47,950 nucleotides of DNA from Pseudomonas sp. SJZ074 (GCF_007828215.1 NZ_VIUE01000038.1:1-47950); one strand, 5' to 3'. Shown: positions 17,330 to 26,135, counted from the stretch's first letter. Numbers and translations: made by a program. The notes: generated by a model not told the origin, from the sequence alone.

Positions 17330-17838
17330 GGCGACAGTGCCTCCTCCATCCTGCGGGGGAAAACGAAGGGATAACCGGACTTGCCTGGCAACATTTCCAC
17401 TGCGGACACGGCCACTTGATCACAAGGCAGGAAATGCACGTCAACCACCCCGAGCCGCTCGTAGGGGGCTACCTCAGCCCAGACGCTGTGCCGGCTATAG
17501 CCGGCCCGATGGGCTTTCATCCGCGTCCGCCATTCATCGGTGTGCCGTCGCTCCGGCCAACCGCCATAAGCATGGGGCGCCGGATCCTTCTCCCATTCCA
17601 CCCACACCTTCAGCCCCGGACGCCATTGAGCGGGCATCCCAACGCAACAGTTCTGCTTGCCGCCACCGCCATAAGGCCCGATGCCCGGCCCACCGTTGCG
17701 GTTGACGCTGAAGTGATGAATGGCCGCTGAAGTGTGGTTATAGCCTTCGATGGGCGTACCGATCAGGCTGGTTTGCGCAGGCATGCAACCGCAAAGAGTA
17801 CTGACGAGCGACAACCTCCATGCCCCTGGCCCCGTCAT
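17314..17838 (-). CDS. DUF3304 lipoprotein, probable immunity protein to Tle1
   Basis: 174 residues from ATG 17838. The N-terminus (MTGPGAWRLSLVST, then LCGC) looks like a lipoprotein signal with Cys18 as the acylated residue. The family pattern follows: EGYNHTSAAIHHFSVN, GPYGGGGKQNCCVGMP and WRPGLKVWVEWEKD. DUF3304 lipoproteins are typical neighbours of Tle1 lipases and are thought to neutralise them in the periplasm. The start overlaps the DUF4123 stop (ATGA), and its end overlaps tle1 by 16 bases, so protector and toxin should be made together. Binding to this lipase is inferred from position. Confidence 0.82.
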   Translation of the reverse strand: MTGPGAWRLSLVSTLCGCMPAQTSLIGTPIEGYNHTSAAIHHFSVNRNGGPGIGPYGGGGKQNCCVGMPAQWRPGLKVWVEWEKDPAPHAYGGWPERRHTDEWRTRMKAHRAGYSRHSVWAEVAPYERLGVVDVHFLPCDQVAVSAVEMLPGKSGYPFVFPRRMEEALSPCPAP

Positions 17839-18653
17839 TGGTTGATACCTCGCCCACCCTTCGCCAGGGCGGCGCAATCGACGAGCCACTCCTGGAGGAA
17901 CTGCTCCCGCGCCACTCCCGTCAGCTGCTGACGGTCTGCATCGACATGAACGCGAAAAGCCTGATAGATGAGCGTCTCGAACGAATCGAAACCGTAGGTG
18001 CCTGGAAGGATTTGCTGTCGGGTACACCATAGTTGCGCGTCACCGAGGGCGCCCACTCCGGTGACTTGCTCATCGCTCAACCGCAACACCGGCGCGTCCC
18101 GCCCCGCTTCCCTCTGTCGGACATCGAGTCCCGCCATCTGGCTGGCCTTGCCATCGCGGTCGATCCATTGCCAACTGATGACGCCCTCATGGAGCATCTT
18201 GAGCTGGTCGGGATCAAGCAGCTCGCACAAGCATCTGAACAGGCGAGTGTCGTAGTAACGCAGTACACCGCTTCTGTGGCCCTGGGCCCATTCGGCCTGG
18301 GTGCACCGTCCCAGGCGTTCGCCAAGGGCATCGAACGACCAGCGGCTGAACAGCGCCAGCACCCGCGAATGGCGGTAGCACCTCTGGATGAAGTCCGTCA
18401 GCCACGGCTGCTGCGCGGTATTGAAGAGCAATACCCGCACCAGCACCGGCCCCTGGTCAGCGAAGGCTCGTTCGGGGGAGTCCTGGAGCAGAAGCCGGTA
18501 GCGCGGCGACGGCACAAGCTCGTTCAAGTGTCGCAACAGCGGATAGTCGAACAACGCGCAGTCGACCAGCAGGTCCACATGAGGGAGGCCGCAGGTCTTG
18601 GCCTGAGCACATAGATGTTGCAGCCATTGCAGGGCAGTTGGGAACATGATCAT
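17835..18653 (-). CDS. DUF4123 type VI effector adaptor (Tap/TEC)
   Basis: 272 residues, cytoplasmic. The family core is seen in SGVLRYYDTRLFRCLCELL and in the N-terminal VDLLVDCALFDYPLL. DUF4123 proteins bridge a specific effector to the tip of its VgrG and are not themselves secreted as toxins. It starts 18 bases after the vgrG stop and overlaps the immunity gene by four bases, so it should serve Tle1. A second ATG six bases downstream cannot be excluded as the start. Confidence 0.88.
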   Translation of the reverse strand: MIMFPTALQWLQHLCAQAKTCGLPHVDLLVDCALFDYPLLRHLNELVPSPRYRLLLQDSPERAFADQGPVLVRVLLFNTAQQPWLTDFIQRCYRHSRVLALFSRWSFDALGERLGRCTQAEWAQGHRSGVLRYYDTRLFRCLCELLDPDQLKMLHEGVISWQWIDRDGKASQMAGLDVRQREAGRDAPVLRLSDEQVTGVGALGDAQLWCTRQQILPGTYGFDSFETLIYQAFRVHVDADRQQLTGVAREQFLQEWLVDCAALAKGGRGINQ

Positions 18654-18671
18654 CCTTGAGAGTTGAACCGC

Positions 18672-20768
18672 TCAGAAGCGGATAGCCAAACCTTTGGCCT
18701 GGGCTTGGGCCTGTAGAAAGCAGCGTTTGCACAGCACGCCGATCGGCAAGGGTGAGCTACCCGCTGGCGGCCCGGTCGCGCCTTGGCTTATCGCGGTGAG
18801 GTCAGTCAAAGTGCCTGTGCGTCCGGCCACCGGCTCACCGGCTTCACCCGGCCGGCGGGCTGGTTTGTACCGCAGAGTCGCTCCGGGCCCCGGACCACCG
18901 CCTTGCTCGATGGGAATGCTGCTGAAAATACCGTCGGCACCAATGCGCAGGAAATGCCCACCCCCCTCCAAAGTCAGCTGCGTTCCGGACTTGACTGTCA
19001 GCGCCCCCGCGCATTCGAGTTGAAGGACCTGTCCGGCGCGAATCACCAGGGTCTCGCCGGCCTGCGCATGGAGGCTGCCGTTGATGTTGAGAAAATCGTC
19101 GGCATCGAGTTGCGTCACGCGATGCCCTCCAACGGTGTGGTGCTCCTCGCCCCGAACTTCGCTGTAGCGCTGTCCCGCCAGGGTAATGCGCTGGTCGCGT
19201 CCGATTTCCAACACATGGTCATTGCGCACATTGGCGAACAGGTCGCGTTCGGCCCGCAGATAAATCCGTTCAGCCCCCTTTCGGTCTTCGATGTGCAATT
19301 CGTTGCTGCCGCCCCCTCCCGGCGAACTCCGACTCTTGAAGACACTGCGGGTGTCGTTGACGGGTAACCCATGGGGTACCGGGTTGGCCTGGTTCGGCAC
19401 GCAACCGGTGATCAGCGGTTGATCGGGATCGCCCGCCAGGAAGGTGACCACGACCTCCATGCCGACCCGGGGGATCAACTGGGTGCCGAAGCCATCCCCC
19501 GCCCACCCCGTGGCGACCCGCACCCAGCAGCTGCTCCGCTCCGGGTTGCCTTCGGCACGGTCCCAATGAAAGCGGACCTTGACCCTGCCATACTCATCGC
19601 AATGAATCTCGCTGCCTTGCGGGCCGCTGACCGTGGCCGTTTCACTGACCAGCAACGGCCGGCGATGCCTCACGGACGGGCGATAGAATACGTCCCACGG
19701 AATCGCCTTGAACCGGTTGCCATAGCCCTGCTCCAGCGAGCGCTCTTCCACATTGCCAATGGCTTCTTCAAGGACCTGGGGTTGCGAGCCTTCATGCCTG
19801 AGCCAGGTGAGTAGCCAGCGCTGGTTCCAGCAAACCCGCCCATGGTTCTTCAGCCTCATGAAATGCCCGCTTACCAGGGCCGGCTGGTTGCTGGCACCTT
19901 CGGCGACGCAGGTGTCCCTTTGTCGGCGTTGCAGGACCCGCTGGGCCGTCAGTCGGCCGTGGGCCAATGTCAGGAAACGCCCTTGCGCGCAGGCATAATC
20001 CTCGCGATCCGGCTGCGCCCCCTCTTCGCCAAAAGGATAGTGTCCGGCGGCACCTTCCAGGGTCAGGCGAGGCTTTTCGAAATCATGGTCACGCCGGGTT
20101 ACCCGGCTGGTGGCACCCCGTACCCGAACGGAGAAGGCCCTGATCGTGGGCTCGTCGGCGACCATCGCACCGTCAGGCACGAACGGTGTGGGTGGTAGGC
20201 TCCTGAACCTGGACTGGTCATCACCCACGACGAGAACATGCTGCTGCGGCCCATGCTCGAAGTGATAATGCCAACCCTCTTCCTCACACAGGCGCTGGAT
20301 AAAGGCCAGGTCACTTTCTTCGTACTGGGTGCAATAGTCACGCGGCGGATATTCCGTGGGGCCCAGTTGAAAACGAAAGGCATCTTCCAGCAGACCATGC
20401 AACTTGAGCACCTCGGTGATGATCTGGCGAACGGTCCGCCGCTGGAAGATTCGCCGATTGAAAGCCAGGTCGAGACTGCTCAGGCGCGGCATCAGCGTCG
20501 CGTGATAGTGGGTCAGCCGCCGTCCAGACTCACCCACGGCGAAATCCGCGATCTGCCCGTGGATGCCATTGCCCAGCGTATCGAAGGCCAGGAAGGCGGG
20601 ACGATGCAGAAACCGCTCGAGCGCCAGCTCGGCGTGCTCGCTGACGAGCCTGATCCTGAATTCAAAAGGCCGACTGATGGCCTCCGTGCCCTCGAAGGCA
20701 AGGACATCGAACTCATCGGGCTGGCTGTCGATCGTCAGCCTGAACTGGGCTGTGGAGAAGGCGGGCAT
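18672..20768 (-). CDS. vgrG: Type VI secretion spike protein VgrG
   Basis: 698 residues. The N-terminal gp27-like region contains FEFRIRLVSEH and the motif EESDLAFIQRLCEEEGWHYHF. The gp5-like OB fold follows with VKVRFHWDRAE and SCWVRVATGWAGDGFG, then IPRVGMEVVVTFLAGDPDQP, and a beta-helix needle ends near residue 620. About 75 further residues (Gly/Pro-rich, then GVLCKRCFLQAQAQ) form a short tail with two cysteines and no toxin domain. This tail is a likely docking site for the adaptor. It leads the orphan cassette; no structural tss genes are in the window. Confidence 0.95.
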   Translation of the reverse strand: MPAFSTAQFRLTIDSQPDEFDVLAFEGTEAISRPFEFRIRLVSEHAELALERFLHRPAFLAFDTLGNGIHGQIADFAVGESGRRLTHYHATLMPRLSSLDLAFNRRIFQRRTVRQIITEVLKLHGLLEDAFRFQLGPTEYPPRDYCTQYEESDLAFIQRLCEEEGWHYHFEHGPQQHVLVVGDDQSRFRSLPPTPFVPDGAMVADEPTIRAFSVRVRGATSRVTRRDHDFEKPRLTLEGAAGHYPFGEEGAQPDREDYACAQGRFLTLAHGRLTAQRVLQRRQRDTCVAEGASNQPALVSGHFMRLKNHGRVCWNQRWLLTWLRHEGSQPQVLEEAIGNVEERSLEQGYGNRFKAIPWDVFYRPSVRHRRPLLVSETATVSGPQGSEIHCDEYGRVKVRFHWDRAEGNPERSSCWVRVATGWAGDGFGTQLIPRVGMEVVVTFLAGDPDQPLITGCVPNQANPVPHGLPVNDTRSVFKSRSSPGGGGSNELHIEDRKGAERIYLRAERDLFANVRNDHVLEIGRDQRITLAGQRYSEVRGEEHHTVGGHRVTQLDADDFLNINGSLHAQAGETLVIRAGQVLQLECAGALTVKSGTQLTLEGGGHFLRIGADGIFSSIPIEQGGGPGPGATLRYKPARRPGEAGEPVAGRTGTLTDLTAISQGATGPPAGSSPLPIGVLCKRCFLQAQAQAKGLAIRF

Positions 20769-20934
20769 TGGCGGTCACCGGATGAACGAGAGTGCCCCAT
20801 GATCGAAAAACCAACGCAGATCGTATGCAGCCCCAATCCGAACACCTCATAGGCAAATTCCCCGCGCCCCCCCATCTCGGTCTGTCAGAAAAGGTGGTTT
20901 TGTAGGCTGATACCTACTCGCAACACACAAAAAA

Positions 20935-21023
20935 TGTGGGAGCGGGCTTGCTCGCGAATGCGGTATGTCAATCAAAGTATCCCTGACTGATACACCGCAT
21001 TCGCGAACAAGCCCGCTCCCACA
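20935..21023. repeat. REPIN, GAGCGGGCTTGCTCGCGAA family
   Basis: The arms 20935-20958 and 21000-21023 are inverted copies with one mismatch (GCGAACAAG instead of GCGAGCAAG in the right arm). The palindrome extends into GAATGCGGT / ACCGCATTC. It lies upstream of vgrG and just after the LysE stop, so it may end lysE transcription before the vgrG promoter. Confidence 0.88.
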
Positions 21024-21049
21024 CTGTTTTTCTTATGAAGTACCAGCGT

Positions 21050-21682
21050 TTACACGGCAGCTTTGCGAATCGTCGCCAGCAGACCCGCCGCGCCAATGAA
21101 CAATCCGGCAAAGGTCCGGTTCATCCGCCGTTGCTGCTTCGGAGTGCGTAACAGGCGCAGGACTTTGGCGGCCAGCCCGGTGTAGCCGGCCATGACGATG
21201 AGGTCGACGCAAATCATGGTCACGCCCAGGATCAGGTACTGCTTGACCAGCGGGGCATGGGGGTCGATGAACTGCGGCAGTACTGCCAGCATGAACACCA
21301 GTGCCTTGGGATTGCTGATGTTCACCAGGAAGCCACGGAACATCAGTGCCAACGGCTTGCCGATGGGGCGCGGGGAGGCGTCGTCGCTGATCTCGCCGGG
21401 AATGGCTCGCCACTGCTTGATGCCCAGGTACACCAGGTAGGCGACCCCGAACCATTTGATCGCATAGAACGCCGTGGCCGAGGTAGAGAGGATCGCGCCG
21501 ACGCCAGCAGCGACAATCACAATCTGCAATGCCAGGCCCAACTGCAGGCCCAGGGCATTCCAGTAGCCACGCCAGAAACCGTACTGCAGACCGCTGGACA
21601 TCGATGCGATGGCACCGGCGCCCGGCGAAAGACTGATCACCCAACAAGCGGCGAAAAACGCCAGCCATGTTTGCAGCACCAT
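21050..21682 (-). CDS. LysE/RhtB family amino acid exporter
   Basis: 210 residues, six hydrophobic segments. The conserved N-terminal block is VISLSPGAGAIASMSSGLQYGFWRG; the mid-protein block is FLVNISNPKALVFMLAVLPQF. Members export amino acids or homoserine lactones; the substrate cannot be read from sequence. The gene is preceded on the same strand by the DUF4276 gene 69 bases away, so read-through is possible, but the function looks unrelated. Confidence 0.92.
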   Translation of the reverse strand: MVLQTWLAFFAACWVISLSPGAGAIASMSSGLQYGFWRGYWNALGLQLGLALQIVIVAAGVGAILSTSATAFYAIKWFGVAYLVYLGIKQWRAIPGEISDDASPRPIGKPLALMFRGFLVNISNPKALVFMLAVLPQFIDPHAPLVKQYLILGVTMICVDLIVMAGYTGLAAKVLRLLRTPKQQRRMNRTFAGLFIGAAGLLATIRKAAV

Positions 21683-21751
21683 TGCACACCTCGGCTCGGA
21701 CTCATCGAACTGGCTACGCTAATGCGACTATCGGATAAACGCCATGAATTT

Positions 21752-22411
21752 TTACCTCGCCGCCAAAGCGTCAAGCTTGAACAACCACTCATGGAAATGC
21801 GGGCAGTTCAGACGCATGGCATCTAACCCGATCTCACAAGCGATCAAGGGGCCGTGAAATGTTTTTTGGTATTCGGGCATCGCCTTGGATATACGCCTGG
21901 AGGGTGCAGTCTGTGGACTGTTGTTGATGTCTTCCGGTGTCTGATAGCCACTGGCGATCGATTTGAGGACCGGTACAACCGTTGAGTCATCCGTCCATTC
22001 TGCAAACTTATCAGCGTCTGCGAAGAGAAGTGCTTCGAACTCATGCACCATCAAGTTGGGAATGAAGTTCTTTTCCCCAATATCGATCGCCAGCTGGGCT
22101 TCCAGAAAACAAGCCTTTTGGCGACCTGTACCCGCAATCGGAAAATCGGCAGACGCCAAGCCGGGAAAATCACCGGGCAATGCATAGAGATCAAACATTG
22201 TGGTGACCTGCGCAGCATGATGCTCCCGACATAAGCGAGTCACTTGATGTTTGACTTTTCCATAGCTGACGACGCCCCCCTTATTGCCGGGGCTTGTGCT
22301 GATGATGATTGGCGTAAGAAAAACACCAAATGCCCAATAATGAGGAGCCAGCAACTCGTTGACGAAGGCCTCTTCCGTTTGCCCTTCTACAAGAAGAACG
22401 ACTCGACTCAT
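21752..22411 (-). CDS. DUF4276 family Toprim-like protein, partner of the AAA ATPase
   Basis: 219 residues from ATG 22411. The N-terminal VVLLVEGQTEEAFV carries the Glu-Gly of a Toprim-like nucleotidyl fold (Glu9). Further acidic blocks are MFDLYALPGDFPG (72-84) and NLMVHEFEALLFADADKF (119-136), with the family tail GLDAMRLNCPHFHEWL. It resembles the nuclease half of OLD/PARIS-type ATPase–Toprim pairs. It overlaps the ATPase stop by four bases. Base composition is visibly lower in GC than its neighbours. A nuclease role is inferred; no target is known. Confidence 0.82.
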   Translation of the reverse strand: MSRVVLLVEGQTEEAFVNELLAPHYWAFGVFLTPIIISTSPGNKGGVVSYGKVKHQVTRLCREHHAAQVTTMFDLYALPGDFPGLASADFPIAGTGRQKACFLEAQLAIDIGEKNFIPNLMVHEFEALLFADADKFAEWTDDSTVVPVLKSIASGYQTPEDINNSPQTAPSRRISKAMPEYQKTFHGPLIACEIGLDAMRLNCPHFHEWLFKLDALAAR

Positions 22412-23508
22412 CGGCTCGGCCTCCCGCCCAATATGTTCTTCTTCCAAAGTTCACCAAGACTGAACTCTTCCAACCATGCGCTCAGAGCGGCGGTATCCAA
22501 TCGCTTGAACGTCGAGGCACCACCGACCTTGTCTACGACGATCAAATCCTCAGCGTCGAACTGATCAACGAGCTCTACTGACTGCGTCGAAATAATGAGC
22601 TGGTGTTTCTGGGAAACCGACTTCATCAGGCCACCCAGCGCAACGATGGCAAAGGGATGCAGCCCCAGCTCCGGCTCATCAATCAGAATGGCTGAGGGCA
22701 TGAACTCCTCAGGCTGCAGCAACACGCTTGCCAGGCAGATGAAGCGTAACGTGCCATCAGACAAAGCGGCTGCGGTGAAAGGGATGTCCTGGCCGACTTC
22801 TGTCCATTCAAGCTGTATCTTTTCCTTGTTATCAACCGTTGGGCGCAGATAAAAGTCACCAAAGAACGGAGCCACCATCTGAACGGCCTTCACGATGCGC
22901 TTGTAGTGCGTTTCGTTATGGTTCTTCAAGCGATATAAAAACGCGGCCAGATTTCGCGCATCATCGCGCAAATACTCATTATCGTTGATGCCATGGACTT
23001 GCTTCACAAGGGCGCTGGAGCCCGTGTCGTGGAAATGATAGATACGCCAGCTTCTGATAGCGGGAACGACATGTCTGTAGATCTGCGTCTTGGACTTTTG
23101 CTCAGCTGCGTATGACTCAAAATGGCCGGATCTGGCACGCCAGTCACCGCTAACGTTCCACCACAGTGCCTCATGGCTGAACATCATGCGGTTATCTTGA
23201 GTGGGCTTGAGCTTGAATTTATAACCGTTATTGCCGAAGTACAGTTCCGCACAAAGTTCTTCGGTCTTTTTTCGACCGAAATGAAGCAAGGCATCAGGAC
23301 CTCCGGCAGCCCCTACCGAGAGTTGCAACTGCTCATCCAGAATGCGGCTAATCAAGCGAAAGAAACCAATGAAATTGGATTTCCCTGCACCATTCGCACC
23401 GATAAGCACATTGAGCTTGCCTAATTCGATATCGCATTCGGCGATGGACTTGTAACCCTTGAGGGTCAGCCTCGATAGCTGATCCGAATCGTAAACTTTC
23501 TTAACCAT
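22408..23508 (-). CDS. AAA family ATPase (AAA_21/OLD-like)
   Basis: 366 residues, an ABC/SMC-type ATPase without a long coiled coil. Walker A is GANGAGKSN (37-45), the signature-like LSDGTLR is at 249-255, Walker B ILIDEPELGLHP at 274-285, and the ISTQSVELVDQF block at 306-317. The C-terminus LGELWKKNILGGRP is a motif I associate with ATPases paired with DUF4276 proteins. GGGAGG precedes ATG 23508. The gene has lower GC than the surrounding core, which suggests horizontal acquisition. It probably senses and gates the activity of its partner (inference). Confidence 0.87.
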   Translation of the reverse strand: MVKKVYDSDQLSRLTLKGYKSIAECDIELGKLNVLIGANGAGKSNFIGFFRLISRILDEQLQLSVGAAGGPDALLHFGRKKTEELCAELYFGNNGYKFKLKPTQDNRMMFSHEALWWNVSGDWRARSGHFESYAAEQKSKTQIYRHVVPAIRSWRIYHFHDTGSSALVKQVHGINDNEYLRDDARNLAAFLYRLKNHNETHYKRIVKAVQMVAPFFGDFYLRPTVDNKEKIQLEWTEVGQDIPFTAAALSDGTLRFICLASVLLQPEEFMPSAILIDEPELGLHPFAIVALGGLMKSVSQKHQLIISTQSVELVDQFDAEDLIVVDKVGGASTFKRLDTAALSAWLEEFSLGELWKKNILGGRPSR

Positions 23509-23565
23509 CCTAGCCTCCCGATACGGTGCATTCGACGAGAAAATCCATCAGTGCCTGCCTGAACA

Positions 23566-23635
23566 GTAGCGGTATCAAACACCGGCTCAGCTTGAAAGTT
23601 TGTTTCAAACACTGACAAAAGAGGGTAGCGGTATC
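23566..23635. repeat. Direct repeat GTAGCGGTATC around the ATPase promoter region
   Basis: GTAGCGGTATC occurs at 23566-23576 and again at 23625-23635, 59 bases apart, in the 135-bp space between the mscS stop and the ATPase start. A TTGAAA-GTTTG-TTTCAA inverted repeat lies between them near 23593-23609. These could be operator sites or the scar of an insertion. Confidence 0.4.
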
Positions 23636-23643
23636 GAGGCAGT

Positions 23644-24225
23644 CTACTCGACGAACCCACCCACCGGAAAAGCCTCACTGCCACGCCACCGCCGGACCGA
23701 TCGCTGGAAGAACAGGCTGTTGGGCACTTGCACCATGGAGCTGCCGGTGCCGAGTTCCTCAGGCTCGATCAAGGTGGTGTAAAGCAGGTTGATCGCGACC
23801 ACCCGTCCTTTGATGCCGGGCTTGTCGGTCGCCTCTACCAGCTCGACCACGTCGCCCAGGCGAAATGGCCCGACGGTGTAGATCAGGACGGCGCACAGCA
23901 GGTTCGACAATACGCTCCAGATGGCGAAAAACGCCACGGCCGCCACCGCGACGAAGCCGGAAATCGCGGTCCACAATACCGTGGCCGACACCCCCAGGCG
24001 TTCGAGCACCACCAGCACCGCGCTGCCCATGATCAGCCAGCGCAGCACGCCGCGCAGAACGATTAACAGGTGAGGCGGAAACGGGTAGCGCTCACCGAGT
24101 CTCGTGAGCCCACGCGCCACGATACGCTGCATCACATAACCGGCCAGCAGGATCAGCAGGACTTGCACACCGAGCCAGAGCGGCTCGATCCACATGACCG
24201 GGATGGGCAAGGTCAACGCTTCCAT
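23644..24225 (-). CDS. Small MscS-type mechanosensitive channel
   Basis: 193 residues from ATG 24225. Two or three membrane helices lead to the pore-lining MscS segment (TAISGFVAVAAVAFFAIWSVLSN) and the start of the beta domain (FRLGDVVELV, GRVVAINLLYTTL, then VQVPNSLFFQ). It stops soon after, so it lacks most of the cytoplasmic cage and is shorter than the 286-residue E. coli MscS. The start shares one base with the stop of the upstream ABC-F gene. It would release solutes under osmotic down-shock if functional. Confidence 0.85.
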   Translation of the reverse strand: MEALTLPIPVMWIEPLWLGVQVLLILLAGYVMQRIVARGLTRLGERYPFPPHLLIVLRGVLRWLIMGSAVLVVLERLGVSATVLWTAISGFVAVAAVAFFAIWSVLSNLLCAVLIYTVGPFRLGDVVELVEATDKPGIKGRVVAINLLYTTLIEPEELGTGSSMVQVPNSLFFQRSVRRWRGSEAFPVGGFVE

Positions 24226-26135
24226 CAGGACAGCGCCTCCAGCTCCGCTTGCAGGGTTTCCAACAACTCCAGGGCTTGCATCCACGCCTCCTCAAGCTCC
24301 GCCTCCCGAACTTTCAACCGGGCCTGTTCGGCCAACAGGTCGCGCAGTTCATCCTTGCGCGCTGCCTCGTAGAGACCACTGTCGCCGAGGCGGGTTTCGA
24401 TTTGATGCAGTTTTTCATGCAGCTTGCCCAGCTCGGACTCGAGCCTGTCGGCCTCGCGCTTGTGCGGCGCCAGCTGCTGTCGCAGGGCGGCGGCGGCCTG
24501 GCGCTGAGCTTTCTTGTCGGTCTTGTCCGGGTTCACCGGCGTACTGCTGACCGGCGCATTGCGCTGACGGTAGTCCACCAGCCAGCGTGCGTAGTCTTCG
24601 AGATCGCCGTCGAACTCTTCGACCTTGCCGTCGGCCACCAGAAAGAAATTGTCCGTGGTGCTCTTGAGCAGATGTCGATCGTGAGACACCACCAGTACCG
24701 CTCCACTGAACTCCTGCAAGGCCATGGTGAGGGCCAGGCGCATTTCCAGGTCCAAGTGGTTGGTCGGTTCGTCGAGCAAGAGCAGGTTGGGCTTCTCCCA
24801 GGCGATCAAGGCCAGCGCCAGGCGCGCCTTCTCGCCACCGGAGAAATTCAGCACCGGCTCGTCGATGCGCGCGCCACGGAAGTCAAAACCGCCGAGGAAG
24901 TCACGCAAGGTCTGCTCGCGTTCGGTCGGCGCCAGGCGCTGCAAGTGCAGCAACGGGCTGGCCTTGGCATCGAGGGAATCCAGCTGGTGCTGGGCGAAGT
25001 AGCCGACCACGGTGTTCTCGCCGCGGGTCAGGCGTCCGGCCAAGGGCTGGAGTTCACCGGAGAGATTCTTGATCAGGGTTGATTTACCGGCCCCGTTGGG
25101 GCCCAGCAAACCGATCCGCGCACCGGGTGTCAGCTGCAGCTTGACCTTCTCCAGCACGGTCTTGTCGCCATAACCCAGTCGCGCATCGGACAGGTCGATC
25201 AGCGGGCTGGAGATCTTGGTGGACTCGCGGAAGACGAAATCGAATGGCGAATCGACGTGGGCCGCGGACAGCTCCTCCATCCGTTCCAGCGCCTTGATTC
25301 GGCTCTGGGCCTGACGGGCCTTGGTGGCCTGGGCCTTGAAGCGGGCGATGTAGCTTTCCATGTGCGCACGCTGCGCCTGCTGCTTCTCATAGGCCTGCTG
25401 TTGCTGGGCCAGGCGCTCGGCACGGGCGCGCTCGAAAGCCGTATAGCCGCCGCGATACAGGACGAGCTTGCGCTGATCGACGTGGGCCACGTGGTCCACC
25501 ACCGCGTCGAGAAAATCACGGTCGTGGGAAATCAGCAGCAGAGTACCCGGGTAGCTCTTGAGCCAGTCCTCGAGCCAGATGATGGCGTCGAGGTCCAAGT
25601 GGTTGGTCGGCTCGTCGAGCAGCAGCAGATCCGAGGGGCACATCAAGGCCTGGGCCAGATTCAGGCGCATCCGCCAGCCACCGGAGAAATCCCCGACCTG
25701 ACGGTCCATCTGTTCGTTGGTAAACCCCAGGCCAGCGAGCAATTTGCGGGCGCGGGCATCGGCGGTATAACCGTCGGCGCTGTCGAGCTCCGAATGCAAC
25801 CGGGCCAGGGCGCCGCCGTCGTGGGCCGCTTCGGCGACAGCCAGGTCGCGTTGAACCTGACGCAGGCGTATATCGCCGTCGAGCACGTAGTCCACCGCCA
25901 GGCGTTCGAGGGTATCGACCTCCTGGCGCATATGGGCAATACGCCAGTCGGCGGGCAGCGAGCAATCACCGGAGTCCGGGTGAAGCTCACCCCGCAACAA
26001 GGCGAACAGGCTCGATTTGCCGGCGCCGTTGGCACCGATGAGGCCGGCTTTGTGGCCGGCGTGCAGGGTCAGCTCGGCGTCTTCTAGCAGACGTTGCGGG
26101 CCACGCTGTAAAGTCAGGTTCTGAAGTCGGATCAT
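24225..26135 (-). CDS. ABC-F family ATPase (YheS/Uup-like)
   Basis: 636 residues with two ATPase cassettes and no membrane part. Walker A sites are GANGAGKS (34-41) and GPNGAGKS (345-352), with signatures FSGGW and FSGGE and two LDEPTNHLD Walker B blocks (first at 173). The charged linker around 235-290 is the P-site tRNA-interaction region. The last 90 residues are a Lys/Glu-rich coiled coil. ABC-F proteins act on ribosomes. ATG 26135 was chosen, since upstream codons are unrelated. It is coupled to mscS by a one-base overlap, which is probably incidental to function. Confidence 0.93.
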   Translation of the reverse strand: MIRLQNLTLQRGPQRLLEDAELTLHAGHKAGLIGANGAGKSSLFALLRGELHPDSGDCSLPADWRIAHMRQEVDTLERLAVDYVLDGDIRLRQVQRDLAVAEAAHDGGALARLHSELDSADGYTADARARKLLAGLGFTNEQMDRQVGDFSGGWRMRLNLAQALMCPSDLLLLDEPTNHLDLDAIIWLEDWLKSYPGTLLLISHDRDFLDAVVDHVAHVDQRKLVLYRGGYTAFERARAERLAQQQQAYEKQQAQRAHMESYIARFKAQATKARQAQSRIKALERMEELSAAHVDSPFDFVFRESTKISSPLIDLSDARLGYGDKTVLEKVKLQLTPGARIGLLGPNGAGKSTLIKNLSGELQPLAGRLTRGENTVVGYFAQHQLDSLDAKASPLLHLQRLAPTEREQTLRDFLGGFDFRGARIDEPVLNFSGGEKARLALALIAWEKPNLLLLDEPTNHLDLEMRLALTMALQEFSGAVLVVSHDRHLLKSTTDNFFLVADGKVEEFDGDLEDYARWLVDYRQRNAPVSSTPVNPDKTDKKAQRQAAAALRQQLAPHKREADRLESELGKLHEKLHQIETRLGDSGLYEAARKDELRDLLAEQARLKVREAELEEAWMQALELLETLQAELEALS

